From Cyrtodaria siliqua (taxonomy: Eukaryota; Mollusca; Bivalvia; Adapedonta; Hiatellidae), in the NCBI GenBank assembly GCA_037043455.1, contig JAWPHD010005573.1:91001-155000 (forward strand): a stretch of 64,000 nucleotides of DNA, read 5' to 3'. A program made the translations under genes and the position numbers. Numbering within the stretch: position 1 is the stretch's first letter; the number at the start of each line of letters is the position of its first letter. Of this stretch, positions 12,201-20,853 are shown piece by piece. The notes below the pieces were generated by a model, which was not told the origin of the DNA, searched no databases, and saw only the letters and a list, made by a program, of their open reading frames with translations.

Positions 12201-12392
12201 GACGAATCGGACACTGCTGAACAGAACGGAAACGATGACGAGGTTGAAGAAGAAGCAGACAAGACTGCCAAGTTTGAAGATGCAGAGGACGGGTTGGATG
12301 TCGGCAAACGGCTGATGCAGAACGGCATTCAGAGTCCTGATAGCGGTATCCACGGAGACAAGTCGGCCAATGAACTAACACTCAGTGCTTAG
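207..12392 (+). CDS. FAM120A: FAM120 family protein (constitutive coactivator of PPAR-gamma-like), C-terminal 614 residues; 5' part outside window
   Basis: Eleven exons join in frame: 207-290, 1091-1210, 1606-1762, 3363-3639, 5264-5372, 7116-7322, 8143-8446, 9694-9847, 10636-10738, 11692-11828 and 12200-12392 (stop TAG 12390-12392). All introns are GT-AG. Family signatures seen include EMPPVPPEIIRIASERH, MCSDTPLMLN, LVLCCILRYML, RQELDAFLAMS, ALFANDVCGAPIPW, FDGKLF-like YDGKLFHFKLLKA, TPLIDMCDGQ and LEIAGVVVGSW, in the order found in vertebrate FAM120A. From exon 7 to exon 10 the protein becomes Gly/Arg/Met/Pro-rich with many RG/RGG steps, as expected for the RNA-binding C-terminal part of FAM120A. 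Exon 11 is acidic. In the family the N-terminal half is an XPG/FEN1-like fold without a proven nuclease role. FAM120A is an RNA-associated scaffold that links Src-family kinases to PI3K. The FAM120A/B/C split is vertebrate, so the symbol is a family label only. Confidence 0.93.
505..620 (+). mobile_element. 3' fragment of the same SINE family
   Basis: Shares aatggcaggatatatacagta..ggtttta and gtcatatatagctcaaatgtgcttaaaatgg with the tails at 1938-2037 and 23213-23325. No tRNA-like head is present, so it is a truncated copy. Confidence 0.6.
705..1020. repeat. degenerate tandem repeat, ~50-bp unit
   Basis: About seven units share gcattgagccctgtcatttt and cacagaaaatccaaactcga, with drift and short deletions. 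It lies 70 bp upstream of the acceptor of window exon 2. Confidence 0.8.
1091..1210 (+). CDS. FAM120A: FAM120 exon 2 of window
   Basis: Acceptor tttgaag and donor gtatgt bound 40 codons. It carries the family block EMPPVPPEIIRIASERH followed by a conserved Pro/Trp-Val-Tyr-Gln segment (MSPWVYQLLSQ). Confidence 0.9.
1606..1762 (+). CDS. FAM120A: FAM120 exon 3 of window
   Basis: Acceptor tgtttcag and donor gtaagt. It begins CEIKMSVTIEDE, matching the family GEIKLPVTIEDE block, then LYRPVRQTVYSVLLNL. It ends one base into a codon, completed by the next exon. Confidence 0.92.
1838..2037 (+). mobile_element. tRNA-derived SINE, 5' part (interrupted by hAT-like element; resumes at 3060)
   Basis: The head ggccgggatagtgaag, the B-box-like ggtttcgaatttcactggga and the tail agtgttgattcttac...gtcatatatggc match the copy at 23113-23325. 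The element is split by an insertion at 2038 and its end (gcccgacgtactaaaatg) continues at 3060-3078. Confidence 0.8.
2038..3059. mobile_element. hAT-type non-autonomous element, 1,022 bp
   Basis: Ends TAGGGTTGGATA and TATCCAACCCTA are inverted copies, and the exact 8-bp target duplication GGCCCGAC flanks them at 2030-2037 and 3060-3067. The interior has ggtatcggtacc-type short repeats and no transposase. It interrupts the SINE beginning at 1838, inside the intron between window exons 3 and 4. Confidence 0.92.
3363..3639 (+). CDS. FAM120A: FAM120 exon 4 of window
   Basis: Acceptor gttggcag and donor gtatgt. Residues include VKEWVV, MWLGQQPDDKTRRLRAFL and MCSDTPLMLN...VLCCILR, all hallmark FAM120 blocks. 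The codon for the final Arg is split CG|A. Confidence 0.94.
3998..4943. mobile_element. TA-flanked inverted-repeat element, 946 bp
   Basis: A 22-bp perfect terminal inverted repeat (starting ctacgccttgcacaacaggt) at 3998-4019 and 4922-4943 is flanked by TA on both sides. TA duplication suggests a Tc1/mariner-like superfamily, though the ends are not a known type. A 65-codon ORF at 4656-4853 looks like neither transposase nor any family I recognise. It lies in the FAM120 intron 3640-5263. Confidence 0.88.
5264..5372 (+). CDS. FAM120A: FAM120 exon 5 of window
   Basis: Acceptor ctacttcag and donor gtacag. It encodes YMLQYGRVLQRQELDAFLAM... and ends in LK at phase 0. It follows a 1.6-kb intron that contains a TA-flanked mobile element. 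Confidence 0.93.
6028..6913. mobile_element. hAT-type non-autonomous element, 886 bp
   Basis: TAGGGCTG at the left end and CAGCCCTA at the right end are flanked by the exact 8-bp duplication ACCGCTAA (6020-6027 and 6914-6921). A further inverted repeat (6644-6727, gcagcacccc...ggggtgctgc) is nested inside and may be a second small insertion. Confidence 0.9.
7116..7322 (+). CDS. FAM120A: FAM120 exon 6 of window
   Basis: Acceptor ccttacag and donor gtaagt, 69 codons. It encodes RGVALAAVFMAGVETALFAN followed by the PIPW...CPW..YDGKLF block and the TPLIDMCDGQ end. This is the most recognisable exon of the family in the window. Confidence 0.96.
7483..7880. mobile_element. hAT-type miniature element, 398 bp
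   Basis: Inverted ends TAGTGATG and CATCACTA with subterminal cgatta/taatcg motifs are flanked by GTTGGGGG (7475-7482) and GTTGGGTG (7881-7888), an 8-bp duplication with one change. Lies in the intron after window exon 6. Confidence 0.85.
8143..8446 (+). CDS. FAM120A: FAM120 exon 7 of window, start of Gly/Met/Pro-rich region
   Basis: Acceptor gattttcag and donor gtaagt. The first 26 codons (VDQVLRVERMRQAIMEGLSF) match the family helix after the CDGQ block. The rest is GMRGM/GRGMG-type low-complexity sequence. Reading past the donor gives a short alternative end at a TGA at 8479-8481, which is probably an intron-retention artefact. Confidence 0.93.
9250..9545. mobile_element. inverted-repeat element with CCGGTAT/GCAAGAA motifs, copy 1
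   Basis: Shares atataagaatctttcatggg, aacagttataccgagtgttg, tatcttcaccggatacccat and catatccggtatgtaagaa with 58005-58330, and is more decayed. Lies in the FAM120 intron 8447-9693. Confidence 0.6.
9694..9847 (+). CDS. FAM120A: FAM120 exon 8 of window
   Basis: Acceptor ttcctacag and donor gtgagt. It encodes the conserved QLEIAGVVVGSW motif, then GGRGGRGG, then SPRVMSVGGPRR. The last ~38 bp of the exon plus the donor region resemble the repeat unit of the minisatellite that follows directly in the intron. Confidence 0.93.
9848..10250. repeat. minisatellite copying the FAM120 exon 8 donor, ~57-60-bp unit
   Basis: About seven units of the form gaccccCagggtcatgtctg, taagttgtcccagaag and gtataataat. 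The unit is closely similar to the last ~38 bp of window exon 8 plus its donor. Open frames on both strands here are repeat translations, not genes. Confidence 0.9.
10636..10738 (+). CDS. FAM120A: FAM120 exon 9 of window, RG-rich
   Basis: Acceptor gatgacag and donor gtaagt. It encodes GGIGGRGFYPYRGGMPGRPM followed by RGGRGMPMHMYGMP. RG/RGG steps suggest RNA contact and arginine methylation, by analogy with other RGG proteins. Confidence 0.9.
11257..11446. mobile_element. TAACCC-type miniature element, copy 1 (~190 bp)
   Basis: Left end ttaacctttaacccgctac and right end gtggttaagggttaat form terminal inverted repeats. The interior motifs gaactgttctttctttgaatt-like and aggctgatctgggtttacaatg recur in three further copies at 16566, 41755 and 46697. 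No coding content. Confidence 0.8.
11692..11828 (+). CDS. FAM120A: FAM120 exon 10 of window, basic RG/KP region
   Basis: Acceptor ccttatag and donor gtgagt. It encodes ERNYYPRPTRGVVRGIRRPA followed by a Lys/Pro/Gly-rich basic run. The Gly codon at the end is split GG|A. Confidence 0.9.
12200..12392 (+). CDS. FAM120A: FAM120 terminal coding exon, acidic tail
   Basis: Acceptor aatttacag. It encodes GDESDTAEQNGNDDEVEEEA..., then a conserved-looking end NGIQSPDSGIHGDKSANELT and stop TAG at 12390. The acidic stretch contrasts with the basic exon before it. The 3' UTR begins at 12393. Confidence 0.9.
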
Positions 12393-13269
12393 ACACAGCA
12401 AAATATTCTTGTCATTCGGCCTTTTGGCCCTAGTCTTAATGCCATGGTAGGAAGTTATAACATGTTTGTGTAGGCTTTGACATATTTGCATACCACGTGA
12501 AATGATTTGGACATAGTTTTGATGGAGAATTGGTTACTTTTTTTGCAGAAAAACAAAATCAGTTTTTTTGTAGGTATGCAGAGTAAAAGCAATATTATTA
12601 AACAGTATTTACAGTTTTTTAAAAAACAAAGTTTTTTTAAACTGTCTTGAAGCTTTAACAGATTAGTTGCTAGGTTTGTGTGTAGAGGCAGTGGTATGCC
12701 CTTTATGTCATATGTTTAAATCTATACAAACATGTGGATTCCTTATGTTGCCATGGTAATGTGTTCACAACGGGGAAACAAGCAGCTGTATGTGATGCCA
12801 GTATTACTATAGTAACCAAATCACCGGGTCAACTAGTTCATGTTCTTTGGTTGCTATGGTAACATTGAGGGGATTATACTGCAGAAAACAAAAGTGCTAT
12901 TAAAATTGGTTTTCTGCAGTATTTAACACTCAAAAGGTATGGCTGATGTTGATTTATTTTTGATCATGTTTTATACAAATCTATTATTTTTATACATTCA
13001 TATTTGTTTTTTTTTCATGAAGTGGCAATTGTTGTTATATTGAGAAATGTGATTTACACACGCAAGTTGTCTATCAGATGGGATTAGAATGGGTCTGTAT
13101 CCTAGGATATTTACTTCCAACCCATGTATAAGGTACTTGGAATTATAAATGATCCTGTGTGACTTGTAGGGACTAAATCTTCCAGTGTCCGCTCCATACT
13201 ATTGCCTTAGGATGGCACTTGAACAGGTGCAGTGCGATGGCACCCTATTTTGATGGCAGTTTAAATAAA
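12393..13269 (+). other. probable FAM120 3' UTR to first good AATAAA
   Basis: This AT-rich non-coding stretch follows the stop codon. AATAAA at 13264-13269 is the first clear polyadenylation signal. Further candidates lie near 14889 and 15047, each followed by T/GT-rich sequence, so the transcript may run to about 15.1 kb. RNA ends are not visible from DNA alone. Confidence 0.45.
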
Positions 13270-13307
13270 GCGCAAGTGTTCGGCCTAGTACTATTTAGGT
13301 TTATTGT

Positions 13308-13500
13308 TACTGGTGTCACCATGGTGTAATAGTTAAATCCTCGGTTTAGTAATCCAGGGATCGTGCGTTGCATACCAGCCTGGACCAAATTTGGATTATT
13401 CTCAAAATACTAGGGGGAAAAAATCACACCTGACCAGTCCTTTTGGTGAGACTTAACGCGAAATCTGCTCACTGAAATGCTCATTGCAATACAGCAAAGA
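13308..13500 (+). mobile_element. probable tRNA-derived SINE
   Basis: A-box-like ccatggtgtaatagttaaatc and B-box-like gatcgtgcgttgcatacc are spaced as in a tRNA gene, followed by a non-tRNA body (tcacacctgaccagtccttt). It cannot be a working tRNA because the cloverleaf is degraded. Confidence 0.55.
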
Positions 13501-16500
13501 TAAGTAAATGCTTATATGCAGGCTGTTTAGGTTTTAGCTTTCCTACAGGAAAAAATGTTACAGCATCAGTGCAGGCTACGGTAACTTATTTAAAGAAATA
13601 CTTTGCAAAGCAAATATTAAATTTTGGACAATGCAGAAACTATATATTCCTCCAAATTTGTGCTGTAAAACCCAATTCTACTTGACTCAAAATCTGTTAA
13701 CTGCTGTTTCTTTTAATACAATGTCCTCTACAGATTTTTAAAGTATCGCTGTTGGAAGTAAATATCTAAGGAGATCGCTAGGGCTTCTGCAAGGGTATGA
13801 TGTCAGAGATGAATAAGGGTGAGGATTTATTATTTTCATAATTGGGGTTATCATGTTGAACAAAACTTGGGTTGGGGGGAGGCGGGGTAGAGATAAATCA
13901 GCGGGCTTCGTTAACCTGTTAGTTGATATAATAATTACTGTGTACCACACTTGGATGCGTTCGATTTCATATCGAGTTGATAAAATGAAGAGAAAAACAA
14001 TTGGATGGTAACTGCAGTACTATATATAAATATGAAGAATATTTATTGGAGCATTATGTGTATAGTGGAACATTATGGTGGAGAGCAGTGATGAATATAA
14101 AACTGCATACTTAAGAAAGAAATTCTTCGGAAAACCGGAGTCAGGATTTTATTGAATGCTTATTAGGGACTTAAGCATCAAGTTGTGAATAAAATTTTGT
14201 ATGGTCGGCAAAAGAAGGAAAAGGAAATATTTGAGAGAAAAAAAAAAGAGTATTTTGTTGGGTATGTCCATTATGAAATATTGGTACCTAATACCATGTT
14301 AAGTATGAATATGGCATTTTATGTCGATACTTATACGGGCCCACGTGCCCAGTGTTTATGGAGATTTACAGGAGCATTCATTGCTTCCTATATGGCCTTG
14401 AGGCATTTTACTTTACACACCCTGTACGGGTGTTTTGGATATTGATACTTGAAAAAGTTTAGGATAAAAATGTGCAGATTTGTGCACCGATTGAATATGT
14501 TAATACCTTCATGGTGGTATTTTGATTGATTTCAGGATTTTGTTTTTTGCTGAGTCTTTACTTAGTATGTAAAAACAATATATCTATGTTGTGAAAAGTG
14601 AAACAGTTCTTTTCTCTTACAAATGTTTGTTTAAAGTGCAACCACAATCCTAAATTTTGTTTATATGAACAAATGATATATGCTATACAATTGCTATCTT
14701 GTATTTGCTCATCAGGTAAAAAAATTCAAAATGTGGACACCTTGTGTCGAAAGACAACTCATGCGGAGAGCATAATGAGATATATATATATAAATAACTT
14801 AATGACAGAGCATGTAATTTTTAAAAAAAAAAAGAAAAGATAAAAAATCGTTAGGAATTATTTATTTTTGTTGTTGCGCCTTAGCAAAATAAAAATTAAA
14901 TAGTAAAAAATTGTAGTATAGAGTTATAAGCGTTACTTCAGTATAAATATAAATATAAGATGTACGTTTTATTTTTCTCCCCCCTACCTTTGGGACCTTT
15001 TGCTTGATATAAGCATTCTTTTTATCTATGTAACTTTGGGGGAAATAAAAAACGTTTTATATATATACGTGTATATATATTAGCATTAATTTTAAATGTT
15101 TGCTCGAGCATATTATCCTATTGCAGGATTTTATAGGGAAAATGCAGGACTTGAAATAAGGAAAAGAATGGCTTGCGCCATGTGTGCTGTTACCATGTAC
15201 TTTACTGTTAGGGTTGTGAACTGGTCAAATATTGGATAAAAAGTTACGATTACAACCTGGAATAATAAAATAACAAGTTGATATACAACCTCAAATAACG
15301 AGTTGATATACAACCTCAAAATAACGAGTTGATATACAACCTCAAAATAACTAGTTGATATACAACCTTGAATAATAAAGTATAGTGGATATTGCTTGAA
15401 GAAAAAAGTAAGATTGGGAAAAAGTTTTCAAAGCAAGCTTATTGCAAAAAAAGTTATATTTTAAGTAAAACAAAAAAAAAAGTTTTAAAAAAAAATGTAT
15501 TTGTGGAATTTTATTATATCTATAGGTAACATAGCATTACAGTAAAGATTGAGATAGGAATATAAATGTTGAAACATAATTTGTCTTATTTATTTTCAGA
15601 AGCTTCAATTGAATAATATGCTAAAATAAAAACTGAACCTTAAAATACTGCCAATGCTATGTTATTGATTTTACCTGTTCCTTGATAATAATACTTTGAA
15701 AGCCTAACAGTTAACATTGGACAGTGGTGTAGATAATTAGGCTGCGTTGGAAAGTATTCTCTATAGCCCATTTCACTGGTACATCAGAATTCCAGTCAGA
15801 TGGAGCAAAGTCACATAACTTTAAGAGCTATCAGATGCTGGTAGTCTCCGAAGTATCGGCAATCACAAATTAACTAGTTTCAATGTTCATATATCGAGTA
15901 AAAGTATGCGTATTCGATTGCTAAAACACCGCAATCATTAGTGGCAGTCTATACAGAAACCATCTTGCCTCATTCCTTGGAAACTAGATCGGATTTCAAG
16001 GCTACAAGAACGAGTTCTGAACTGTTTACATTGGGGCTGTGCACGTAAGTTAGAACTGGTGTTACGATAGAAATAAAGTTAGAACGGGTGTTATGAAATA
16101 TTCATTGCACCAATCCTGTTTGAATTGTATAGACAAACGCGCTTTAATTTACGTTTTTCTGCAGCACCAAACACAATAAAAACAGATCTGCAGTCCGTTC
16201 AAGTCATAGTCGTGACATTTACTAACATTTGTGTATTGAATTTCACATTGGGCACTGCCACAATTAATGTGCCTACCAGCGTTTGATTGGTCGACCCATT
16301 TGGCTGCACGGAGATGGCTCGATATTATCTGTGATCGTTCGGCTAATGTTGGGGTGAAATGGGCTATTGAGTGATGGCATTGCTAGAAAGGCAAGCGCAT
16401 AAGCTGCATGGATGGAAATGGTAGTGTGTGTACTGCATTTAAGTACACTATATTTGCAGGGCATTTTTAAAACAAAGATAATATCTAGGCCACTGCTGAT

Positions 16501-17140
16501 TGAAAAGTCGACTTTTGCTCTGTAAGTATCAATCCAATGTTACAATAGGCACTATTGTATATATTCAACCCTTAACCCGCTAAGCACGACTATAATAGCC
16601 TTTGCGTCCATTGTAAACCCAGATCAGCTTACTCGCAGGCCGCGGGGTTTGCAATGTCCGGATGCTGATCAGTCATTTCCCCCAAAACACCTGTCACATA
16701 AATAGAATGGCCTTAATTCAAAGAAAGAACAGTGTATAAGGCGGGTTATGGGTTAATAATTAAAGGTGAAGTCATTATATAAAGTCATTTCTTTCTTTTT
16801 TTGCATTTTTTATTCAACCCCAAACAAAATAAGACATAAATTGCGTCTCAAAGTATCTAGTTGCAAAAAAATATAAAAGTGTTATTTTCCATTTTCATTG
16901 ATCCTTTGTCGAAGGGTATGAAAAATGCTTTTTAAAAAAAAACACGTATATTTCTGGGGTTTAATTAATTGTATGCACATGTTTTTGAAATTTAAAGGAT
17001 TTTGTTGTATTATTGTAAGTGGGAAAATATAAGGATATATTAATTCTAGAATAGTTGCATGGTGTTAGAACTGTACACAGTATTAAAACGAATGATGATT
17101 ATCTAAACTACTAGATTAGGTCATTGTATAACTATCAGGT
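13501..17140. other. intergenic, AT-rich, no gene seen
   Basis: No exon-like segment with recognisable protein was found. It holds a ~26-bp tandem repeat at 15275-15370 (gttgatatacaacctcaaaa, about four units), poly(A)/poly(T) tracts and miniature element copy 2. The first part may be transcribed as FAM120 3' UTR. Confidence 0.5.
16566..16756. mobile_element. TAACCC-type miniature element, copy 2
   Basis: Opposite orientation to copy 1: aacccttaacccgctaagca at the left and ggcgggttatgggttaat at the right. Shares the interior attgtaaacccagatcagc and ttaattcaaagaaagaacag. Confidence 0.82.
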
Positions 17141-17142
17141 CA

Positions 17143-17374
17143 AGGCTATTCCAATAAAACATACCTAGGACACCAAAAAGGCAATTTAATAAATATCTGG
17201 GTGAACTCTTTATTTTCCGAAATTTGGTTCTTTTAAACTCATTTTTGCATCTGGATAGACCATCAGTTTCTAAAATGCCTTCAGTCCCGTGTATGTTTTA
17301 ATGAATTGGGGGTTTTAAGGCGCACAAACACATGAAAGGTTATATGGCGCCGTATGTTTTAATGGAATAGCCCT
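17143..17374. mobile_element. inverted-repeat miniature element, ~230 bp
   Basis: aaggctattccaataaaaca at the left is the near-perfect inverse of gtatgttttaatggaatagc at the right. No target duplication could be fixed with confidence and there is no coding content. Confidence 0.6.
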
Positions 17375-18975
17375 CCTGTCAGACACCATTTTAAAGCTGG
17401 TTTTGACCTAAATGAGTTTTGGTCAGAAAAACTTTGACGTATTTTTCTGAAACATGTGGATACTTTCAAAATATGTTTTTAGGCTGCTTACTAGTCCTGT
17501 TATATAATTTTGTGGTTGCACTGTTGTTTTGCTTTAATCTTATCATTATTCATTGTAAAATTTATGGAGTGGTGTATTAATAAAACACTTTGTTAGGGGC
17601 ATGCCCGCCATCTTGGAAATGTTCACTTCCTTTCTGTAAACACAGAAAACCTCCCTACTTTTCAACAACACATGATTGTAAAGCCTGTCTTTACGATCGT
17701 TTTCTCTGAAAGTAAAATGTCTCCCAAGACAAGACTGATAGTCTTTTGACACGAGGTTGATTATTTCTCTAGGTATTATACCACTAATTATTTTCCCCAT
17801 AGACACCAATGTTAAAGAGTCCCATATAAATGATTTGCTGCAAATTCAACTCGAGTATGGATAATGCAGCAGTGTAATATGTTCATATAGAAAACTAATT
17901 TTCTACTTCATAGAAAAGGTGGGGACACGAGACATGTAAGAAAGTTCTTGTTTGTTTACTAAACATGTCAAGGGTACAGCTGTTTTCATTGATTGACTGT
18001 TTTCATTGCTCACAAAGTGTAATGTAAGCATATAGAGTCGAAATATCGAAAATGTTCATCAGTGATCCAGTAAAACTTATTAATACGCTTCTTAGACATA
18101 CAACCACAAAATCGAATAGAAATGGGCAGTTTTCCCCTACTTATAACACCCGTTTTTATCAAAAAAGGATGGATTACTTTTTATTATAGGAACTACATTC
18201 AACTACACCTTACATGTAATTAGTGGTGGTAAACCTCTATTGAAAATTTACACGATTTTCTGGTCTTAAATGACTGAAAGACTGGTTTGTCATGGCAGAG
18301 TTTTCTCTATGGGTTATACTGCTCTGAATGTTCATTATTAAACGAGTGTTAGATTAATAGGAATTATTTATTTTTGCGAGATTGGAGACATTTTCATTCA
18401 GTGGCGGGCATGAATATAAATTTGAATATATAACTATGTAACCTTCTCCTAATTCATATCTTCCTTATTGCTTTGTTTAGTTAGTATTATGGTATTTCTT
18501 CAGCGTTTCATACTCCTAAAAGAGTAGAGTGTAACGTTTAAAAAGATAGGAATTTTACAATGTCGGACAGAAAATAGGTATGTTATATCACGTGGACACG
18601 TAAAATGTTGTACTATGTGTCACGTTTTTTCCTTTGTTTTTCCTGAAAAAAGGATTTATAACGCAAATTTTAATTAATATCTTGATAGAAAAAAATAGGT
18701 TCATAATTTAAGAGTTACAAGTTTGGTAATTACTTCGGATTTGTTAATTAGAACTAATGGTAATTACGGATATTGTTAATAGAAATAATCTTGATTAAGA
18801 CATGATGGCGATACTAGCAGGATGAAAGAAGGCCCAGAACTAATGTACTTGAATGGAACGGCTGTTATTTTTGATTAAATGTTGTTTTTTTTGTCACATT
18901 GTCTTGTTCTTTCTTTCTTAACCACTTAGATATTATAGTATGTACTGGTTATGCACACGGTATCGATCAAGTTTT
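17375..18975. other. intergenic, no gene or clear repeat seen
   Basis: AT-rich sequence with short open frames only. No splice-bounded conserved segment, RNA gene or inverted repeat was recognised. Confidence 0.4.
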
Positions 18976-19240
18976 AATTTGAATGTTGTTAAACAGCTCA
19001 TCGACACATAATAGGTTATTTAGAGCCACACCAGAGAGCTCAGAAGGAAATGATACATAGGAATCCAGGAACCTGCCCAACTCGATAGTTTCCTGTAATT
19101 CTTTATCATGCTCTGAGGATAGGCTCCACTACAGCAGACCGTCCGTTTTTCGTCCCCAAACAACTAACGAAGCTAAGAAAGTTTCTTGTCCAAGAACACA
19201 CAGTCGAAACTCAAGTGTTGCTGGTAAGGCTTGAACTTTG
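18976..19240. mobile_element. SINE-like repeat, copy 1
   Basis: Shares attgaatgttgttaaacggct-like start, ataggttatttagagccac, ctgaggataggctccac and aagaacacacagtcgaaact with 23580-23860. Orientation of the promoter is unclear. Confidence 0.65.
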
Positions 19241-19309
19241 AAATTAAAAACACAGGATTAATGTCAAAAGTATTAAATACACTATAACCACAGTAGAACA
19301 CCTATACTC

Positions 19310-19830
19310 AAGACACTTCATTTCAGATATAATGCCCTTGGTGAGAGGAGGTTACCCCACTTCTCCCATTTCTGCTCATGTGAGATAGGCTTTTTCCTCA
19401 TGTGAGATAACTATCTTACATGACATGTGACTTATGACGTCATGACGTTACGTCGACGTCGCCTTATTCTGGCATTAAATCAGCAAAGTCATTGATTTTA
19501 TGCCGGTAATAAACACATAATGGGAGAAAAATAATCCAGAGCCTCATCCCTGGTTACAATTCTGACCCTCGGGTGAGATTTCCCCATCTCACAGGGATAC
19601 TCATGATGGATTCTTATATTCTTTTGGGATCTTTTAGGATCAAGGTCACATTGACCTGTCAATGGCCCAATTATGAAAACGTGCCGCTGTAAATTGTCAA
19701 CTATTAGACCTACAATCTTGAAACTTTACAGAAATAGTACCCATGGTAAAACAGAATCCTGTTAATTTTGGGGTTTAATAGTAGGTTAATGTCAGTTGTC
19801 CTATCATGGAAAATGCCTTCCACACAGTAA
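19310..19830. repeat. fragments of tandem-repeat and inverted-repeat elements
   Basis: Contains atgcccttggtgagaggagg and atcttgaaactttacagaaat blocks shared with the large array at 55920-58560. Also contains a gaccctcgggtgagat/atctcacagggatactcatga segment shared with 9250-9540 and 58005-58330. The pieces are jumbled. Confidence 0.5.
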
Positions 19831-20064
19831 TGTGTATACTATTATATATATACTGACGGGGGGAAAAAGAAACGCGACACAGGAATTTCCACTATATATT
19901 GTATGTACAATATGCTGCTGTTAATCGAATGGTACATGGCTACATAAGATCTTTCCTTTTGGAAAAAAAGACTAAAACAACACGTAACACAGAAAATAGT
20001 ATCCTGCAAAGTTTCATTATTGACAGTATTTAGGATGCAAAATTTTGCAAACTCTTCACGTTAA

Positions 20065-20378
20065 AGGGACACACGGCAATCTTGATTTTTTAAAAACTCA
20101 CGGCGTCCCGCTAGTTTTTCTCTTCACTTGCATTTGTTCAATCATTAATAGTAATTGTTAGAATAGTTCAAAGCAAATTATTTTTACATATTACTAAATT
20201 TTTATAATAATGCATCAATAATATGTTTAAAAATTTGGTGAAATAGGGAAGAAAATTGAAATCTCAATTTTTTATTTAATCATATGCAAGCAGTTTTAAA
20301 GTCAAAATGACGCAGGATAACTAAATTTGGGGGCAAATTTTAATGTTTGAATAAAACTCAAGATTGCCATGTGTCCCT
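20065..20378. mobile_element. TTAA-flanked miniature element, 314 bp
   Basis: Left end agggacacacggcaatcttg and right end caagattgccatgtgtccct are inverted copies, each flanked by TTAA (20061-20064 and 20379-20382). TTAA duplication suggests piggyBac- or Kolobok-type mobilisation. An end fragment of the same family occurs at 22868-22890. Confidence 0.85.
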
Positions 20379-20853
20379 TTAAATACAGTACTGAACTGAC
20401 TCAATTTTTCAGAGGAACTTCAACATTTATGAATTTCTTGTTACGTGTACTATGATTAAACGTCTACAACATATATTAAGTGTCCTTCCTCTAACTAACC
20501 AACTTTTTTTTTTTTTACAAAACATCTTGAGATTTCCTTGGAATATATATGGAATTAAGTGTGCAGTATATACAATATACAGCAGAAATTTCCTTGTCGC
20601 GTTTCTTTTTCCTTTCAGCCATCTCGCTCATATAACTAGTGCAGTGGCAGAAAAACAATAATGTGGCTCCAGCGTAAATGGAGCGTCTACAATAGAACTT
20701 GCAGCAACTGCAGTTCAGGGTGAGAAGGTTCTAGGCCCGATCTCCATATTTTATCTCGATGTACATGGAGAATGAGCCTGGCATGTTCATTCCTGTTAGG
20801 CGCCATTTAACCTTTCATGTGTTGGTGCGCCTTCAAACCCCAATTCAATTTTT

